This document shows positions 25,924-34,390 of a stretch of DNA of 64,000 nucleotides, piece by piece. A model generated the notes under the pieces. It ran no database searches. It was not told the origin of the DNA and worked only from the letters and a program-made list of their open reading frames with translations. The position numbers were made by a program, and so were the translations under genes. The stretch covers positions 6,569-70,568 of the forward strand of contig DATCXZ010000054.1 of assembly GCA_036570545.1 (NCBI GenBank), in the 5' to 3' direction. The stretch comes from Pelagibius sp036570545. Its GTDB lineage: Bacteria; Pseudomonadota; Alphaproteobacteria; Kiloniellales; Kiloniellaceae. Positions within the stretch are counted from its first letter, which is position 1; the number at the start of each line of letters is the position of its first letter.

Positions 25924-27261
25924 ATGCGTGACGTCCTCATCCTCCTGCTGGCCTTCTCGGTGGTCCCGCTGACCTTCCTGCGACCGCACGTCGGCATTCT
26001 CGCCTGGTGCTGGATCTCCTACATGAACCCGCACCGGCTGAGCTGGGGCTTCGCGTACGAATTTCCCGTCGCGATGATGATTGGCCTGTCGACGCTGGCG
26101 GCCTGGGTTCTATCCAAGGAGCCCAAGAAGCTGCCGATCAACGCCGTCAGCGCCCTGATGCTCGCCTTCGTCGTCTGGATGTCCTTCGCCAACCTCTTCG
26201 CCATGGTTCCCGACCTTGCGTTCGAGAAGTGGACGCAGTCGGTCAAGATCCTTCTGATGACCTTCGTCACCATGGCGCTGATGTACAAGCGAGAGCGCCT
26301 GCAGGCGTTGATCTGGATTATTGTGGTCTCGCTGGGATACTTCGGCGCGAAGGGTGGGCTTTTCACCATTGTCGGCGGCGGCACCTCCCATGTCTGGGGG
26401 CCTCCCGGAAGCTTCATCGCCGACAACAACGCACTCGCGATGGCCCTGGTGATGGTGCTGCCGCTGGTGCGCTACTTGCAGATCCAGACTGAATCCAAGC
26501 TGATTCGCTTGGGCCTCTACGGGCTGATGATCCTCATTGGCTTCTCCATCATCGGAAGCCAGTCGCGCGGCGCCTTCCTCGGTGGCTGCACGATAGCCGC
26601 ATTCCTGATCTGGAAATCGCGCCAGCGCTTGCTGCTGTCGCTGCTCGTGGTCGCCTTCCTGGCGGTCGGCGCCTTCTTCGTACCGCAGAGCTGGATCGAT
26701 CGCATGCAGACGATCGAAACCTATCAGGAGGACGGCTCCGCCCTTTCGCGGCTCGAGGTCTGGGGTTTCGCGCTGAAGCTCACCAAGGACAGGCCGATCG
26801 TGGGCGGCGGCTTTCGGGTCTCCTATAACGACGCCATCTATCTGAAATACGTCCCCGACGCACGAACGGGGCGCGGGCGCAACTATCACAGCGTCTACTT
26901 CGAGATCCTCGGCGAACTGGGCTACGTCGGGCTGGCCATCTACCTCGCTCTACTGTTCGCGGTGTGGCGCATGGGCAGCCGCACCATCACTCTGACCGCA
27001 CAGCGCCCCGATCTGCACTGGGCCGGCGACCTGGCGCGCATGTGCCAGGTTTCCCTGATCGGCTTTGCCGTTGCCGGCGCCTTCCAGAATCTCGCGTTCT
27101 TCGATCTCTACTTCCATCTCATCGCGATCGTGTTCCTGGCGCACCAAGCTGTCATCACGGTGCTCACCGAGGAGGGCTCTATCCCTCACCCCTCTGGCGC
27201 CAGGCGCCGCTCACCGGCCTTGCCGGGCGCCCCCGTCCCCACGCGCGCCGCCGGCCCCTGA
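25924..27261 (+). CDS. O-antigen-ligase-like polymerase, exosortase-A-associated
   Basis: A 445-residue integral membrane protein with roughly ten helices. The N-terminus (FLRPHVGILAWCWISYMNPH) is diagnostic of the probable O-glycosylation ligase associated with exosortase A (DUF5935 plus Wzy_C). The conserved periplasmic loop has GGGFRVSYNDA and NYHSVYFEILGELGY with the catalytic-type histidine. In this cluster it is the only Wzy-like protein, so it may be the EPS polymerase, or it may join the chain to an acceptor. The ATG at 25924 is the start; earlier in-frame sequence is not coding. The last 51 bp overlap the opposing gene tail to tail. Confidence 0.87.
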   Translation: MRDVLILLLAFSVVPLTFLRPHVGILAWCWISYMNPHRLSWGFAYEFPVAMMIGLSTLAAWVLSKEPKKLPINAVSALMLAFVVWMSFANLFAMVPDLAFEKWTQSVKILLMTFVTMALMYKRERLQALIWIIVVSLGYFGAKGGLFTIVGGGTSHVWGPPGSFIADNNALAMALVMVLPLVRYLQIQTESKLIRLGLYGLMILIGFSIIGSQSRGAFLGGCTIAAFLIWKSRQRLLLSLLVVAFLAVGAFFVPQSWIDRMQTIETYQEDGSALSRLEVWGFALKLTKDRPIVGGGFRVSYNDAIYLKYVPDARTGRGRNYHSVYFEILGELGYVGLAIYLALLFAVWRMGSRTITLTAQRPDLHWAGDLARMCQVSLIGFAVAGAFQNLAFFDLYFHLIAIVFLAHQAVITVLTEEGSIPHPSGARRRSPALPGAPVPTRAAGP

Positions 27262-28437
27262 TCGGCCTCCACCGGCCAATGCGAGTTCCTTCCTGTTGGC
27301 ATCGATGGTGAACTTTGCCGCCCAGTTCAGGTACTCGAAGGCGCCGTAGTCGCCGTCGACGGGAAAGGCGCCCTTGACCCCACCGCTCGTATCGGGCGCC
27401 CCGCCGATATGGATCGTGCAGCGGACGTAAGCATTGGCCTTGCGGCCGGCCTCCAGGTAGCTCCTCTCGCCGGTCACCTCGAAGAGATAGAACCAGCTCT
27501 CGGCGATCTGCGAGAGACCGGTCAGGCAGACCCAGCCAACGGCCGGCGTCCAGTCGGCGGAGAGGCGCCCGGGCAGCGAACCGTCGGCGCGCTGGACGGC
27601 GAGCAAGCCATCGGCGGTTCGCTTGGCTGCCGCCAGAAGGCGCGGCGCGCCGGACAGGCGGTGCGCCTCCACCACGCCACGCAGGAAATAGCCGAGGGTG
27701 TGCGTCAGCGGCCGGGAGGCGTCGCTGAGGCAGCAGTCGGCGACCCAGCCGTTCGCCCGCTGCCTGCCGAGCGCCCAGTCGACCTGGCGCAACCCCGCCT
27801 CGCCGTAGCCCTCGCCCGGCGCCAGGCGTTCCGCCTCGAAGAGGCCCCAGGACACATGGGTCTCGTAGGCCTTCTCGCCGGCCACGGCAAAGGGCGTCGG
27901 GTGACGCCGCCAGCAGCCATCGGCATCCAGCGAATCGCGCAGAAAACGCGCTGCCGCGTGCAGGTTCTCGTGGTAGTCGCCGAACGCCCGCGCGCCGGCG
28001 CAGAAGCCGAGCAGAACCTGTCCGGTGTTGAAGGTGACCGGCACTTTCACGGTGGCATCGATCTTGCCGCCCTGAATGCCACCATCGCTGAACTGGATCG
28101 CCGCGAGCCAGTCCAGCATCCGGCGCGTCCGCGCGAGGAGGTCGCGCTCAGGATGGTCGGCCGCTGCCGCAATGAAGGTCGGGACGATGTAGCCGGTGGT
28201 CTCCGGATAGGAAGTAGCCCAGCCGCGCAGCAGACTGAAGTCGCGCGCGACGCCGCCGTCGCCGCTGGCCGAGCAGTCCTGCGCGCGGGCGAGCCACTGC
28301 AGGCAGGCATCGACTACCGCTGCAGGCCCGGGATCGCGCTGCGGCAGCCCTTGGCGGTCGCGCGCGCGCTCCTCGACGGCCGCCCTCGGCAGGCGGCGGG
28401 CAGCAACGGCGTTCTTCAGGGCCCTCAACACCGACAT
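27211..28437 (-). CDS. Alpha/alpha-toroid protein of unknown function in an EPS operon
   Basis: A 408-residue protein rich in paired helices with recurrent W-A-x-Q-x-x-DG turns (DWLAAIQFSDGGIQ, LLAVQRADGSLPG, LRDSLDADGCWRR). These suggest an (alpha/alpha)6 barrel as in terpene cyclases, glycoside hydrolases and uronyl hydrolases. No catalytic pair could be assigned. It is the last gene of the heparinase/sulfotransferase operon, 24 bp after the sulfotransferase, and its 3' end overlaps the polymerase gene by 51 bp on the opposite strand. The ATG at 28437 follows AGGGA by eight bases and is chosen over the in-frame TTG at 28443. Confidence 0.65.
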   Translation of the reverse strand: MSVLRALKNAVAARRLPRAAVEERARDRQGLPQRDPGPAAVVDACLQWLARAQDCSASGDGGVARDFSLLRGWATSYPETTGYIVPTFIAAAADHPERDLLARTRRMLDWLAAIQFSDGGIQGGKIDATVKVPVTFNTGQVLLGFCAGARAFGDYHENLHAAARFLRDSLDADGCWRRHPTPFAVAGEKAYETHVSWGLFEAERLAPGEGYGEAGLRQVDWALGRQRANGWVADCCLSDASRPLTHTLGYFLRGVVEAHRLSGAPRLLAAAKRTADGLLAVQRADGSLPGRLSADWTPAVGWVCLTGLSQIAESWFYLFEVTGERSYLEAGRKANAYVRCTIHIGGAPDTSGGVKGAFPVDGDYGAFEYLNWAAKFTIDANRKELALAGGGRSGAGGARGDGGARQGR

Positions 28438-28461
28438 GGACAATTCCCTACGACGACCCAG

Positions 28462-29364
28462 TCAGTTCCGCCGAAGCAGAGTGTAGTAGACCTTGAGGGC
28501 GCGGCTCGACAGGTTTGGCATCAGGTTCTCCCGTTCATAGCCGAAGAGTTCCAGCGTCTCTCCCGCCAGTTGCTCGAAGAGGATGCGCTCGGCCTTGGAG
28601 AGTTTCGTGCGCCACTTCCCCAGCTGCGCCGGGTCCGGCGGCCGGACCGAGTTGCGGTGCCACTTCAGGCTTTCTGTCGGCACCACGTCCTTTGCGTCCT
28701 CCGAATAGTCCAGCATGCCGGAATCGTAGGGCTCGTCGATGAAGGCGCAGATCTGGCGCAGAATCGCCTCAGGACGGCAGACAAGATCTTCGTAGCGCAC
28801 TTCGAGGAAATCGTCGCCGAGCACCGCGCCCACTTTGTGGGCGATGGTGGTCTTCCACTGCCAATCCAACACCAGCTTCGGCAGGTTCCCAGACATCCAC
28901 TCGATCGACCTCTGCGACAGGACGACATCGCGGCCGTCTCGCACCAGGTGGACGATCTTTGCGTCTGGAAAGACGCGACGGATAATGTCGATGTCGGGCG
29001 TGTAGAAGGGGGTCTTGTCGCCCCAGCGCGGCTTGCCCTGCGCATCCGCGTAGCAGCGGAAGATGGCATCCACGAAGTCCCGATAGTCGCGGATCGGTCG
29101 GGCAAGAATCGCGTCGGGATCGGCGACCAGCTTGCCGCGCTGGACAAGCGGGTGCCGCATGACGTCGGCAAGCAGCTTGCGGGCGTTGTCCTTCTGGCCG
29201 AGATCGCCGTACTGCGACAGCCTCCGGAAGCAGATCGTGATGAAGGCGCTCTCGTGCGGGATCGAAAGACTGGGGTGGTTGTTCAGCATCAGCCGCAACA
29301 TGGTCGTGCCCGACCGCTGCGAGCCGAGCAGGAAAACCGGCGGCTTCGCTGTCTGCTCGCTCAT
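28462..29364 (-). CDS. Sulfotransferase family protein, copy 2
   Basis: A 300-residue sulfotransferase with the 5'-phosphosulfate loop GSQRSGTTML (14-23) and the 3'-phosphate motif VRDGRDVVLS (141-150). An internal WGDKTPFY is also typical. It should use PAPS to sulfate a carbohydrate. Its ATG (29362-29364) overlaps the stop of the methyltransferase gene as ATGA, so the two are probably translationally coupled. It belongs to the operon that starts with the heparinase-like gene. Confidence 0.87.
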   Translation of the reverse strand: MSEQTAKPPVFLLGSQRSGTTMLRLMLNNHPSLSIPHESAFITICFRRLSQYGDLGQKDNARKLLADVMRHPLVQRGKLVADPDAILARPIRDYRDFVDAIFRCYADAQGKPRWGDKTPFYTPDIDIIRRVFPDAKIVHLVRDGRDVVLSQRSIEWMSGNLPKLVLDWQWKTTIAHKVGAVLGDDFLEVRYEDLVCRPEAILRQICAFIDEPYDSGMLDYSEDAKDVVPTESLKWHRNSVRPPDPAQLGKWRTKLSKAERILFEQLAGETLELFGYERENLMPNLSSRALKVYYTLLRRN

Positions 29365-30128
29365 GGAGCGCCTTGCTCCGCCGCATCACGCGCCGGCGCC
29401 GGTCCGGCATCGCGCAGGCATTGCACAACCAGCGCCCTCTTGACGCCATCGGGCCGGATGACGATCTCGCTCACCATCATCGCCGACTCGGCGATCTGCT
29501 TTTGGATGCGCGCCAGCGGCGGATAGGCTGCGTTGCAGTAGTAGCGCGGCACCAGCGGCAGCCCGCTATAACGAGTCACGAGCTTGCGCAGGGCCATGCG
29601 GCGGCCGAAGCGGCTGTCGGCCTCGTTATCGAAGATCACGGCGACGCCGCCGGGCGCCAGCGCTGCCACCATCCGCCGGCAGGTCGCCGCCTGCGCGGCA
29701 CGCGGAAGCTGCTGCACGACATCGTAGGTGAAGACGAGGTCGAAGCCACCGCTGAGGCCTTCGAAGCTGTAGCTCTTGCGCTCGAGCAGATTGCCCGGCC
29801 TGAGGTCCGCCGGTGCAGCGCGGTCACGCAGTTTCTCTCGTGCCACCTCGACCATGCGGGGCGAGAGATCGAAGCCACAGAGTCGAGCATCTGTCAGCCC
29901 GTGCGTGACCAACTGCGCCTGCAGGAAGGCAAGCCAGGCCCCCGTTCCGCAGCCGCAGTCGAGCACTGCCGGCCGCGGCTTGCGACGCAGCCGGGGGAGA
30001 ACGCCGCCGAGCACCTCGGCCACGAAGCGCTTCGCCCCCGGGGCATGATCGAAGCCGACATCGTAAACGCCGCTGTCGACTAGGCTGTCGAAGCTCTTCC
30101 TCTGGCGTTCGAGCAGGCGATGGCTCAC
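29361..30128 (-). CDS. SAM-dependent methyltransferase
   Basis: A 255-residue class I methyltransferase: motif I VLDCGCGTGAWLAF (about 55-68), then LCGFDLSPRMVEVA for the ribose-binding acidic strand and FDLVFTYDVVQQLP for motif II. The start is a GTG at 30128 that overlaps the stop of the upstream sulfotransferase (GTGA). Its own stop overlaps the next sulfotransferase start. In this operon it probably O-methylates a sugar of the EPS or caps the chain; the acceptor is not shown by the sequence. Confidence 0.8.
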   Translation of the reverse strand: MSHRLLERQRKSFDSLVDSGVYDVGFDHAPGAKRFVAEVLGGVLPRLRRKPRPAVLDCGCGTGAWLAFLQAQLVTHGLTDARLCGFDLSPRMVEVAREKLRDRAAPADLRPGNLLERKSYSFEGLSGGFDLVFTYDVVQQLPRAAQAATCRRMVAALAPGGVAVIFDNEADSRFGRRMALRKLVTRYSGLPLVPRYYCNAAYPPLARIQKQIAESAMMVSEIVIRPDGVKRALVVQCLRDAGPAPARDAAEQGAP

Positions 30129-31204
30129 GAGCTCCCCTCCCGCGAGCGGCCGGCCTGCCGCTCGAGCAGGGAGCGCTGCCGCAATCCCAGGCGCCTGCGA
30201 AGTCGGCGGGACCGCCCCCCTTGATCGAGGTGATACCACAGATCGAGAGCATAGGCCGATGCGGTCTTCGGAACCCTGTCGTAAGCCTCGTAGCCCCAGT
30301 CCTTCAGCGTCTGGCCCGCGATCCCCTCGAACACGATGCGCTGGCTGCCGGTCATGCGCCGGCGCCACTGGCCGACTTTGGACTCCTGCGGCGGGCGCGA
30401 GATCGCCGGCCACAGCCAGCGCCGGTTGTCCGGTATCTTCTCTTCCACCATCTCCCCGTAGCACAGCATGCGGTCGTCGTAAGGCAGGCTGAGGAAGGCG
30501 CAGAGCCGCTCCAGCGTCGCGCCGGTACCGAGGACGAGGTCCTCGAAGCGCACGGTCATGTAGCGCGCAGCGCCAAGGATCCGCCCCATCTTGGCGTTGG
30601 TGGTCGTGCGGTTGACCCAGGCGCGGGCGCATTCCGCGATGTTCCCCGCGCCGTAGGGCATGGTCTGATGCGACAGCGCCACATCGCGGCCGTCGCGAAT
30701 GATGTGGAGAAAGCGGGCCTGCGGGAACCAGCTATTCACCAGGTCCATGTGGTCGAGCGTTGCGATGTCGACGTTGGCCCAGCACGGCTTGCCCTTGGCC
30801 TCGGCATAGGCCGCATGGAAGCGCGCGACCACTGCGCCGTAGTCGCCGACCGGCAGGCCGGCCAGCAGCTCCATACGGTCGAGCGCGGCATCCCACAACC
30901 GGATGCGCTCGTGCGCGAGGATGGCATCGACCAGGCGGACGACATCGTCTCCGGTGGCGAGGCCGTTGAAGTCCCGAGGCAGGCGCCGGGCGAAGTCGGT
31001 CCACATGCCGGTGGTCGCCAGCGGCACGGCCACCAGCGGATGGGCACCGATGATCATCGACAGCAGGGTCGTGCCGCTACGCTCCATCCCGAAGAGGAAG
31101 GTGGGCGTCGCCGTCGCTGCGACGCCGGGCGCCACACGCCCTGGCGCCGGCTGCGGCGGCGGCGGAGTGTCGGCGGATCGACCGGGGAAAGCTGCAGCGG
31201 TCAT
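30125..31204 (-). CDS. Sulfotransferase family protein, copy 3
   Basis: A 359-residue sulfotransferase with GMERSGTTLLS (39-49) as the 5'-phosphosulfate loop and HIIRDGRDVALS as the 3'-phosphate site. A proline-rich N-terminal tail (PPPPQPAPG) precedes the domain. The ATG at 31204 overlaps the stop of the heparinase-like gene (ATGA), and its stop overlaps the methyltransferase start. The frame open upstream to 31405 is antisense-type noise within the heparinase gene. It is distinct from the sulfotransferase two genes downstream, so two different positions on the polymer may be sulfated. Confidence 0.87.
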   Translation of the reverse strand: MTAAAFPGRSADTPPPPQPAPGRVAPGVAATATPTFLFGMERSGTTLLSMIIGAHPLVAVPLATTGMWTDFARRLPRDFNGLATGDDVVRLVDAILAHERIRLWDAALDRMELLAGLPVGDYGAVVARFHAAYAEAKGKPCWANVDIATLDHMDLVNSWFPQARFLHIIRDGRDVALSHQTMPYGAGNIAECARAWVNRTTTNAKMGRILGAARYMTVRFEDLVLGTGATLERLCAFLSLPYDDRMLCYGEMVEEKIPDNRRWLWPAISRPPQESKVGQWRRRMTGSQRIVFEGIAGQTLKDWGYEAYDRVPKTASAYALDLWYHLDQGGRSRRLRRRLGLRQRSLLERQAGRSREGSS

Positions 31205-33552
31205 GTCGGGCGCTGTCCCTGCCCGGGCGGTTCCCAAAGCCCGCAGAGGCCGTCCTCGTCGGCATAGCCCGCCACCTGCCGCCAGCCGGCCGCCGGCCGC
31301 AGCGGCTCCGCTGCCGAGAGGGCGACGTCGAGGTTCACGCAGGCCAGGCTCCGCAGCCCGAGAGCGCCGATCCGGCGGCAATGGTCGCCGGAGAACTCGA
31401 GCCACAGGGCGTCGCCGTCGAACTCCAGATCCAGCACACGGGACGGCAGGGCACCGGAAAAGCCACCGAAGACGGCGACGATGTCGATGCCTTGGTGGCG
31501 GACCACCACGGCGGTGCCTTCGGCTACCGCCTCTGCCGCCACCTTCGGAAGATTATCATCCTCGGCGAGACCGATGGCGAAGGCCAGGGCGCGCGCTTCG
31601 GGCTGCAGCCGGCAGATGATCTGCGGCGCCGCCTCCAGTTCTCCGTAGCGGCGGGAGAGCCAGCCTGCGCCGGGAGACGGCGAGCCTGAGGCACAGTCCA
31701 TCGCGGCGACGCCCTCGGAAGCACAGAGATAGGCCGAGACCCCGCCGAGATCTGCCGTCACCTGCCGCGCCGCGCGCCGCGCCACCACAGCTTCCGGCGC
31801 GAGCTGCCAATGGCACGCCACCTCCGCGTCGCACGGCAAGCCGGGCGGGCGATCGTAGACGAGCGTCGGCCATCCCGCGACCCGCAGCACCCCGCGCCGC
31901 CAGCCATTCAGGCCGCCGGCCTCCTCCAACCGGCCTTCGGCCCAGATGGCCGTTCCCTCGAAGCTGCGCCAGCGGGTGGTCACGCGCGCACCGGCCTCGC
32001 TGCCGCGAAAGCGTCCCAGCGCCACGCCGAGAGGGTCGTGCCCGCGCAACACCGGGCCGTTGTGGGCGGCGGGGCTGCGGAAATAGCGCCGCGGGCTGTC
32101 CGGGCCACCGCGCGGCGGCGGCGCGATGGCCGCATAGGAGTAGGTGCCGGCAGGCTCCAGCACGCGCCGCCCCTGCGCGGTCCAATAGACCGACAGCAGA
32201 TCGGACATGGTGTGGCCCGGATGCACCGCGGAGCCCGGTGCCGGGCCGCCGCGGAACAGGAGGCAGTCGTCCCTGTCGTCGTCGCGGAAGGCGACGTAGC
32301 CGCCGAGGGGAAAGGCGGCGACATTCCCGACCGGCTCCAGCGCGCGCGGCAGCCGCAGTGGAAGGCTTATCGAGCGCAGCGCAGCCAGTAGCCAATACGC
32401 CCGTTCCGCGCCGGCTGCCGTCGCCGCCGTCTCTGGGAACGCAGGTTCGAACAGCGCGCTATAGAGGATCCGCCAGCCGCCCGCGCCGCCGGCGTCGAGC
32501 GGCAGCAGGGGATCGTCGGTGCTGTCACCCAGCGCAAAGCCGGAGCCGTTCCGCGTCGCCAGGGTCGCCTGAAACCGCAGGGCGCAGCCGATCCGCGTCA
32601 GCGCCTCGGCGTCCGGGGACTCGCCGCGCCGCAGTGCTATAACGACGTAGGCGAGAGCCAGCTCGCAGCCCAGTTCATGATAATGCAGGGACTGCTCGAA
32701 GTTCGTGCCGTCGGCCTGGAACTGCCGGGCGAACTCCGCAAGCCACGCCCGCTCCGCCGCCGCGAGGTCGCCCGCCTCCGGGACCAGCTCAGGATAGCAG
32801 GCGGCGAGGAACCAGGCGGCGAAGCGGTCGGCGAGCAGGTGATTGTTGCCGACGGACCGGCCGAGCCGCGGCAGCAGGTAGCGACAGTCGGCCGCGACGA
32901 TGCGAAAGAGTTGAAGGCAGACTTCGGCCGCCGTCCTGTCGCCCTGCTCCGCCTTGGCGACAAGGAAGGGCATCGCCCAGGCGATCGCGACCTGCCGATG
33001 GATCATGACCAGGTTCGAGAAATAGGCATCTTCGGCGAGACCTGCCGTCTCGACCTGGCGGATCCAGCGCGCGAGCGCCCGCTGCAGCGCCGGCAGGCAC
33101 TCGGCACCGAGGCAGGACGCCATCGCCAGGCGCGGCAGGAAGCCGAAACGGTGAGGGCGCAGACGATAGAGCCGGTCATCGTGGACGTCCATCGGCAGGA
33201 CCGACCAGTCGAGGTCGCCAAGCGGCGGCGCCATCCCCGCATAGACCGGGAGCCCCTGCGTGCAAACGCACGCGGCCTCCTCGAGCAGAGCCCGGCGCCA
33301 TCCCGGCCTGTTGTCGTCATAATCCGCAACCGCCGCCTGCGCCTCATCAGCCGTCAGGAAGCCCGCCCCCGCAGGGCGCGCGCGAAAGAACTGCACGGCC
33401 AGCGCCGCATCGGAGGTGGCGGCGCTTGCGCGCAGGGCCGCCCGCAGCAGATCCAGCCGACCGAGACCCGGTGGCGGAGTAGCGGGCGGACGCGGCATCG
33501 AGCGTCTCATAGAGCGCCCAAATCCACTTAGATAATCCAGCGCGAGTTTCAT
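31201..33552 (-). CDS. Heparinase II/III-like (alginate-lyase superfamily) protein
   Basis: A 783-residue protein with the layout of heparinase II/III-like polysaccharide lyases: an alpha-helical toroid with GNNHLLADRF (NNH at 236-238) and DGTNFEQSLHYHE (281-293, with two histidines), followed by a beta-sandwich half. These motifs are shared with enzymes that cleave uronic-acid polymers. No export signal is obvious at the chosen ATG (33552), so its location is uncertain; some such proteins in EPS clusters act on the product or modify it in the periplasm. It opens the operon with the two sulfotransferases and the methyltransferase, which suggests a sulfated uronan-like substrate. Confidence 0.75.
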   Translation of the reverse strand: MKLALDYLSGFGRSMRRSMPRPPATPPPGLGRLDLLRAALRASAATSDAALAVQFFRARPAGAGFLTADEAQAAVADYDDNRPGWRRALLEEAACVCTQGLPVYAGMAPPLGDLDWSVLPMDVHDDRLYRLRPHRFGFLPRLAMASCLGAECLPALQRALARWIRQVETAGLAEDAYFSNLVMIHRQVAIAWAMPFLVAKAEQGDRTAAEVCLQLFRIVAADCRYLLPRLGRSVGNNHLLADRFAAWFLAACYPELVPEAGDLAAAERAWLAEFARQFQADGTNFEQSLHYHELGCELALAYVVIALRRGESPDAEALTRIGCALRFQATLATRNGSGFALGDSTDDPLLPLDAGGAGGWRILYSALFEPAFPETAATAAGAERAYWLLAALRSISLPLRLPRALEPVGNVAAFPLGGYVAFRDDDRDDCLLFRGGPAPGSAVHPGHTMSDLLSVYWTAQGRRVLEPAGTYSYAAIAPPPRGGPDSPRRYFRSPAAHNGPVLRGHDPLGVALGRFRGSEAGARVTTRWRSFEGTAIWAEGRLEEAGGLNGWRRGVLRVAGWPTLVYDRPPGLPCDAEVACHWQLAPEAVVARRAARQVTADLGGVSAYLCASEGVAAMDCASGSPSPGAGWLSRRYGELEAAPQIICRLQPEARALAFAIGLAEDDNLPKVAAEAVAEGTAVVVRHQGIDIVAVFGGFSGALPSRVLDLEFDGDALWLEFSGDHCRRIGALGLRSLACVNLDVALSAAEPLRPAAGWRQVAGYADEDGLCGLWEPPGQGQRPT

Positions 33553-33705
33553 AATTCGACGGGCCAAGCCATAGCCCCTGACAGTGAACCCCTTCCGTCC
33601 GTCAGCGCAACATGGGACGCAGGTCCCACGCAATGCCGCAAGGATTCCAAGGGCCCGAGACGGCGGTTTGCCGCGAAAGGCAGGCTGTGCTATGCGGTAT
33701 TGACT

Positions 33706-34263
33706 ATGATCCGCTGCAGCATTGGATTGATTATCATCTGCATGCTGTTCGGCAGGCCGTCGCTGGCTGCCGATCTGCCGCTGCCGCGCACACCGATCTA
33801 CGATTCGCACTCCCAGAGCTATTTCCAGCTCTTTGGCGACAATGTGCATCCGGGCAACTGGGAAGCCGCGCGCATCAGGGCGGCCCAGAAGTTCTACAAG
33901 GGGGTGCAGGGCCGCCTGGCCGTCGTCGACAGTGCGGAGACTCACGCCTTTCTGCTGCGGGCCTTCAAGCTCAACCGCCGCCACATCAGCGTGTGGATCG
34001 GCCTGCGGTACTGGTGCTCGGCGCGGTTGCTGCAGTGGGAAGACGGCCTGCCCTTTGCGCCGTCGGAGCCGGATCACTTCCGGCATTGGCATGCGAACTG
34101 GTCGCGCACGGACCAAGATGCCTGCTCCTTCTCCAAGTCCTCGAAAGTCGGCTTCGCGCCGGTCTACTACCGCACCATAGCGGGCCAGGCGCGCTGGCAG
34201 GCAGTCGGCGCGGCGAAGTATTTCGACTACTATCTCGTCGAATTTCCGACCGGCGGAGAGTGA
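33706..34263 (+). CDS. Secreted C-type-lectin-like domain protein
   Basis: A 185-residue protein with a clear signal peptide (residues 1-22, hydrophobic run ending in SLAAD) and one domain with the C-type lectin pattern: NWEAAR, GRLAVVDSAETHAFL, VWIGL (96-100), LLQWEDGLPF, a tryptophan-rich HWHANW, Cys104 and Cys130, and a final RWQAVGAAKYFDYYLVEF. The usual last cysteine of the fold is replaced, so disulfides differ from the animal type. It probably binds carbohydrate outside the cell. It is divergent from the heparinase-like gene. A TTG at 33700 is an alternative start. Confidence 0.7.
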   Translation: MIRCSIGLIIICMLFGRPSLAADLPLPRTPIYDSHSQSYFQLFGDNVHPGNWEAARIRAAQKFYKGVQGRLAVVDSAETHAFLLRAFKLNRRHISVWIGLRYWCSARLLQWEDGLPFAPSEPDHFRHWHANWSRTDQDACSFSKSSKVGFAPVYYRTIAGQARWQAVGAAKYFDYYLVEFPTGGE

Positions 34264-34390
34264 CGCCGGCACCGCCGTTGCAAAGCGAAGAAAAGCTTTG
34301 ACCCCTCAAGGAGATCCTGCAACCTAGTTCCTCCTGGCCGCGCTGGCTGTTGATGAGCCATTGCAGGCACATTCGGGGAGACTGGGCCTG

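Noticed and set aside
34281..34300. CAAAGC/GCTTTG hairpin after the lectin-like gene as a terminator
   Set aside because: The stem is short and no T-run follows.
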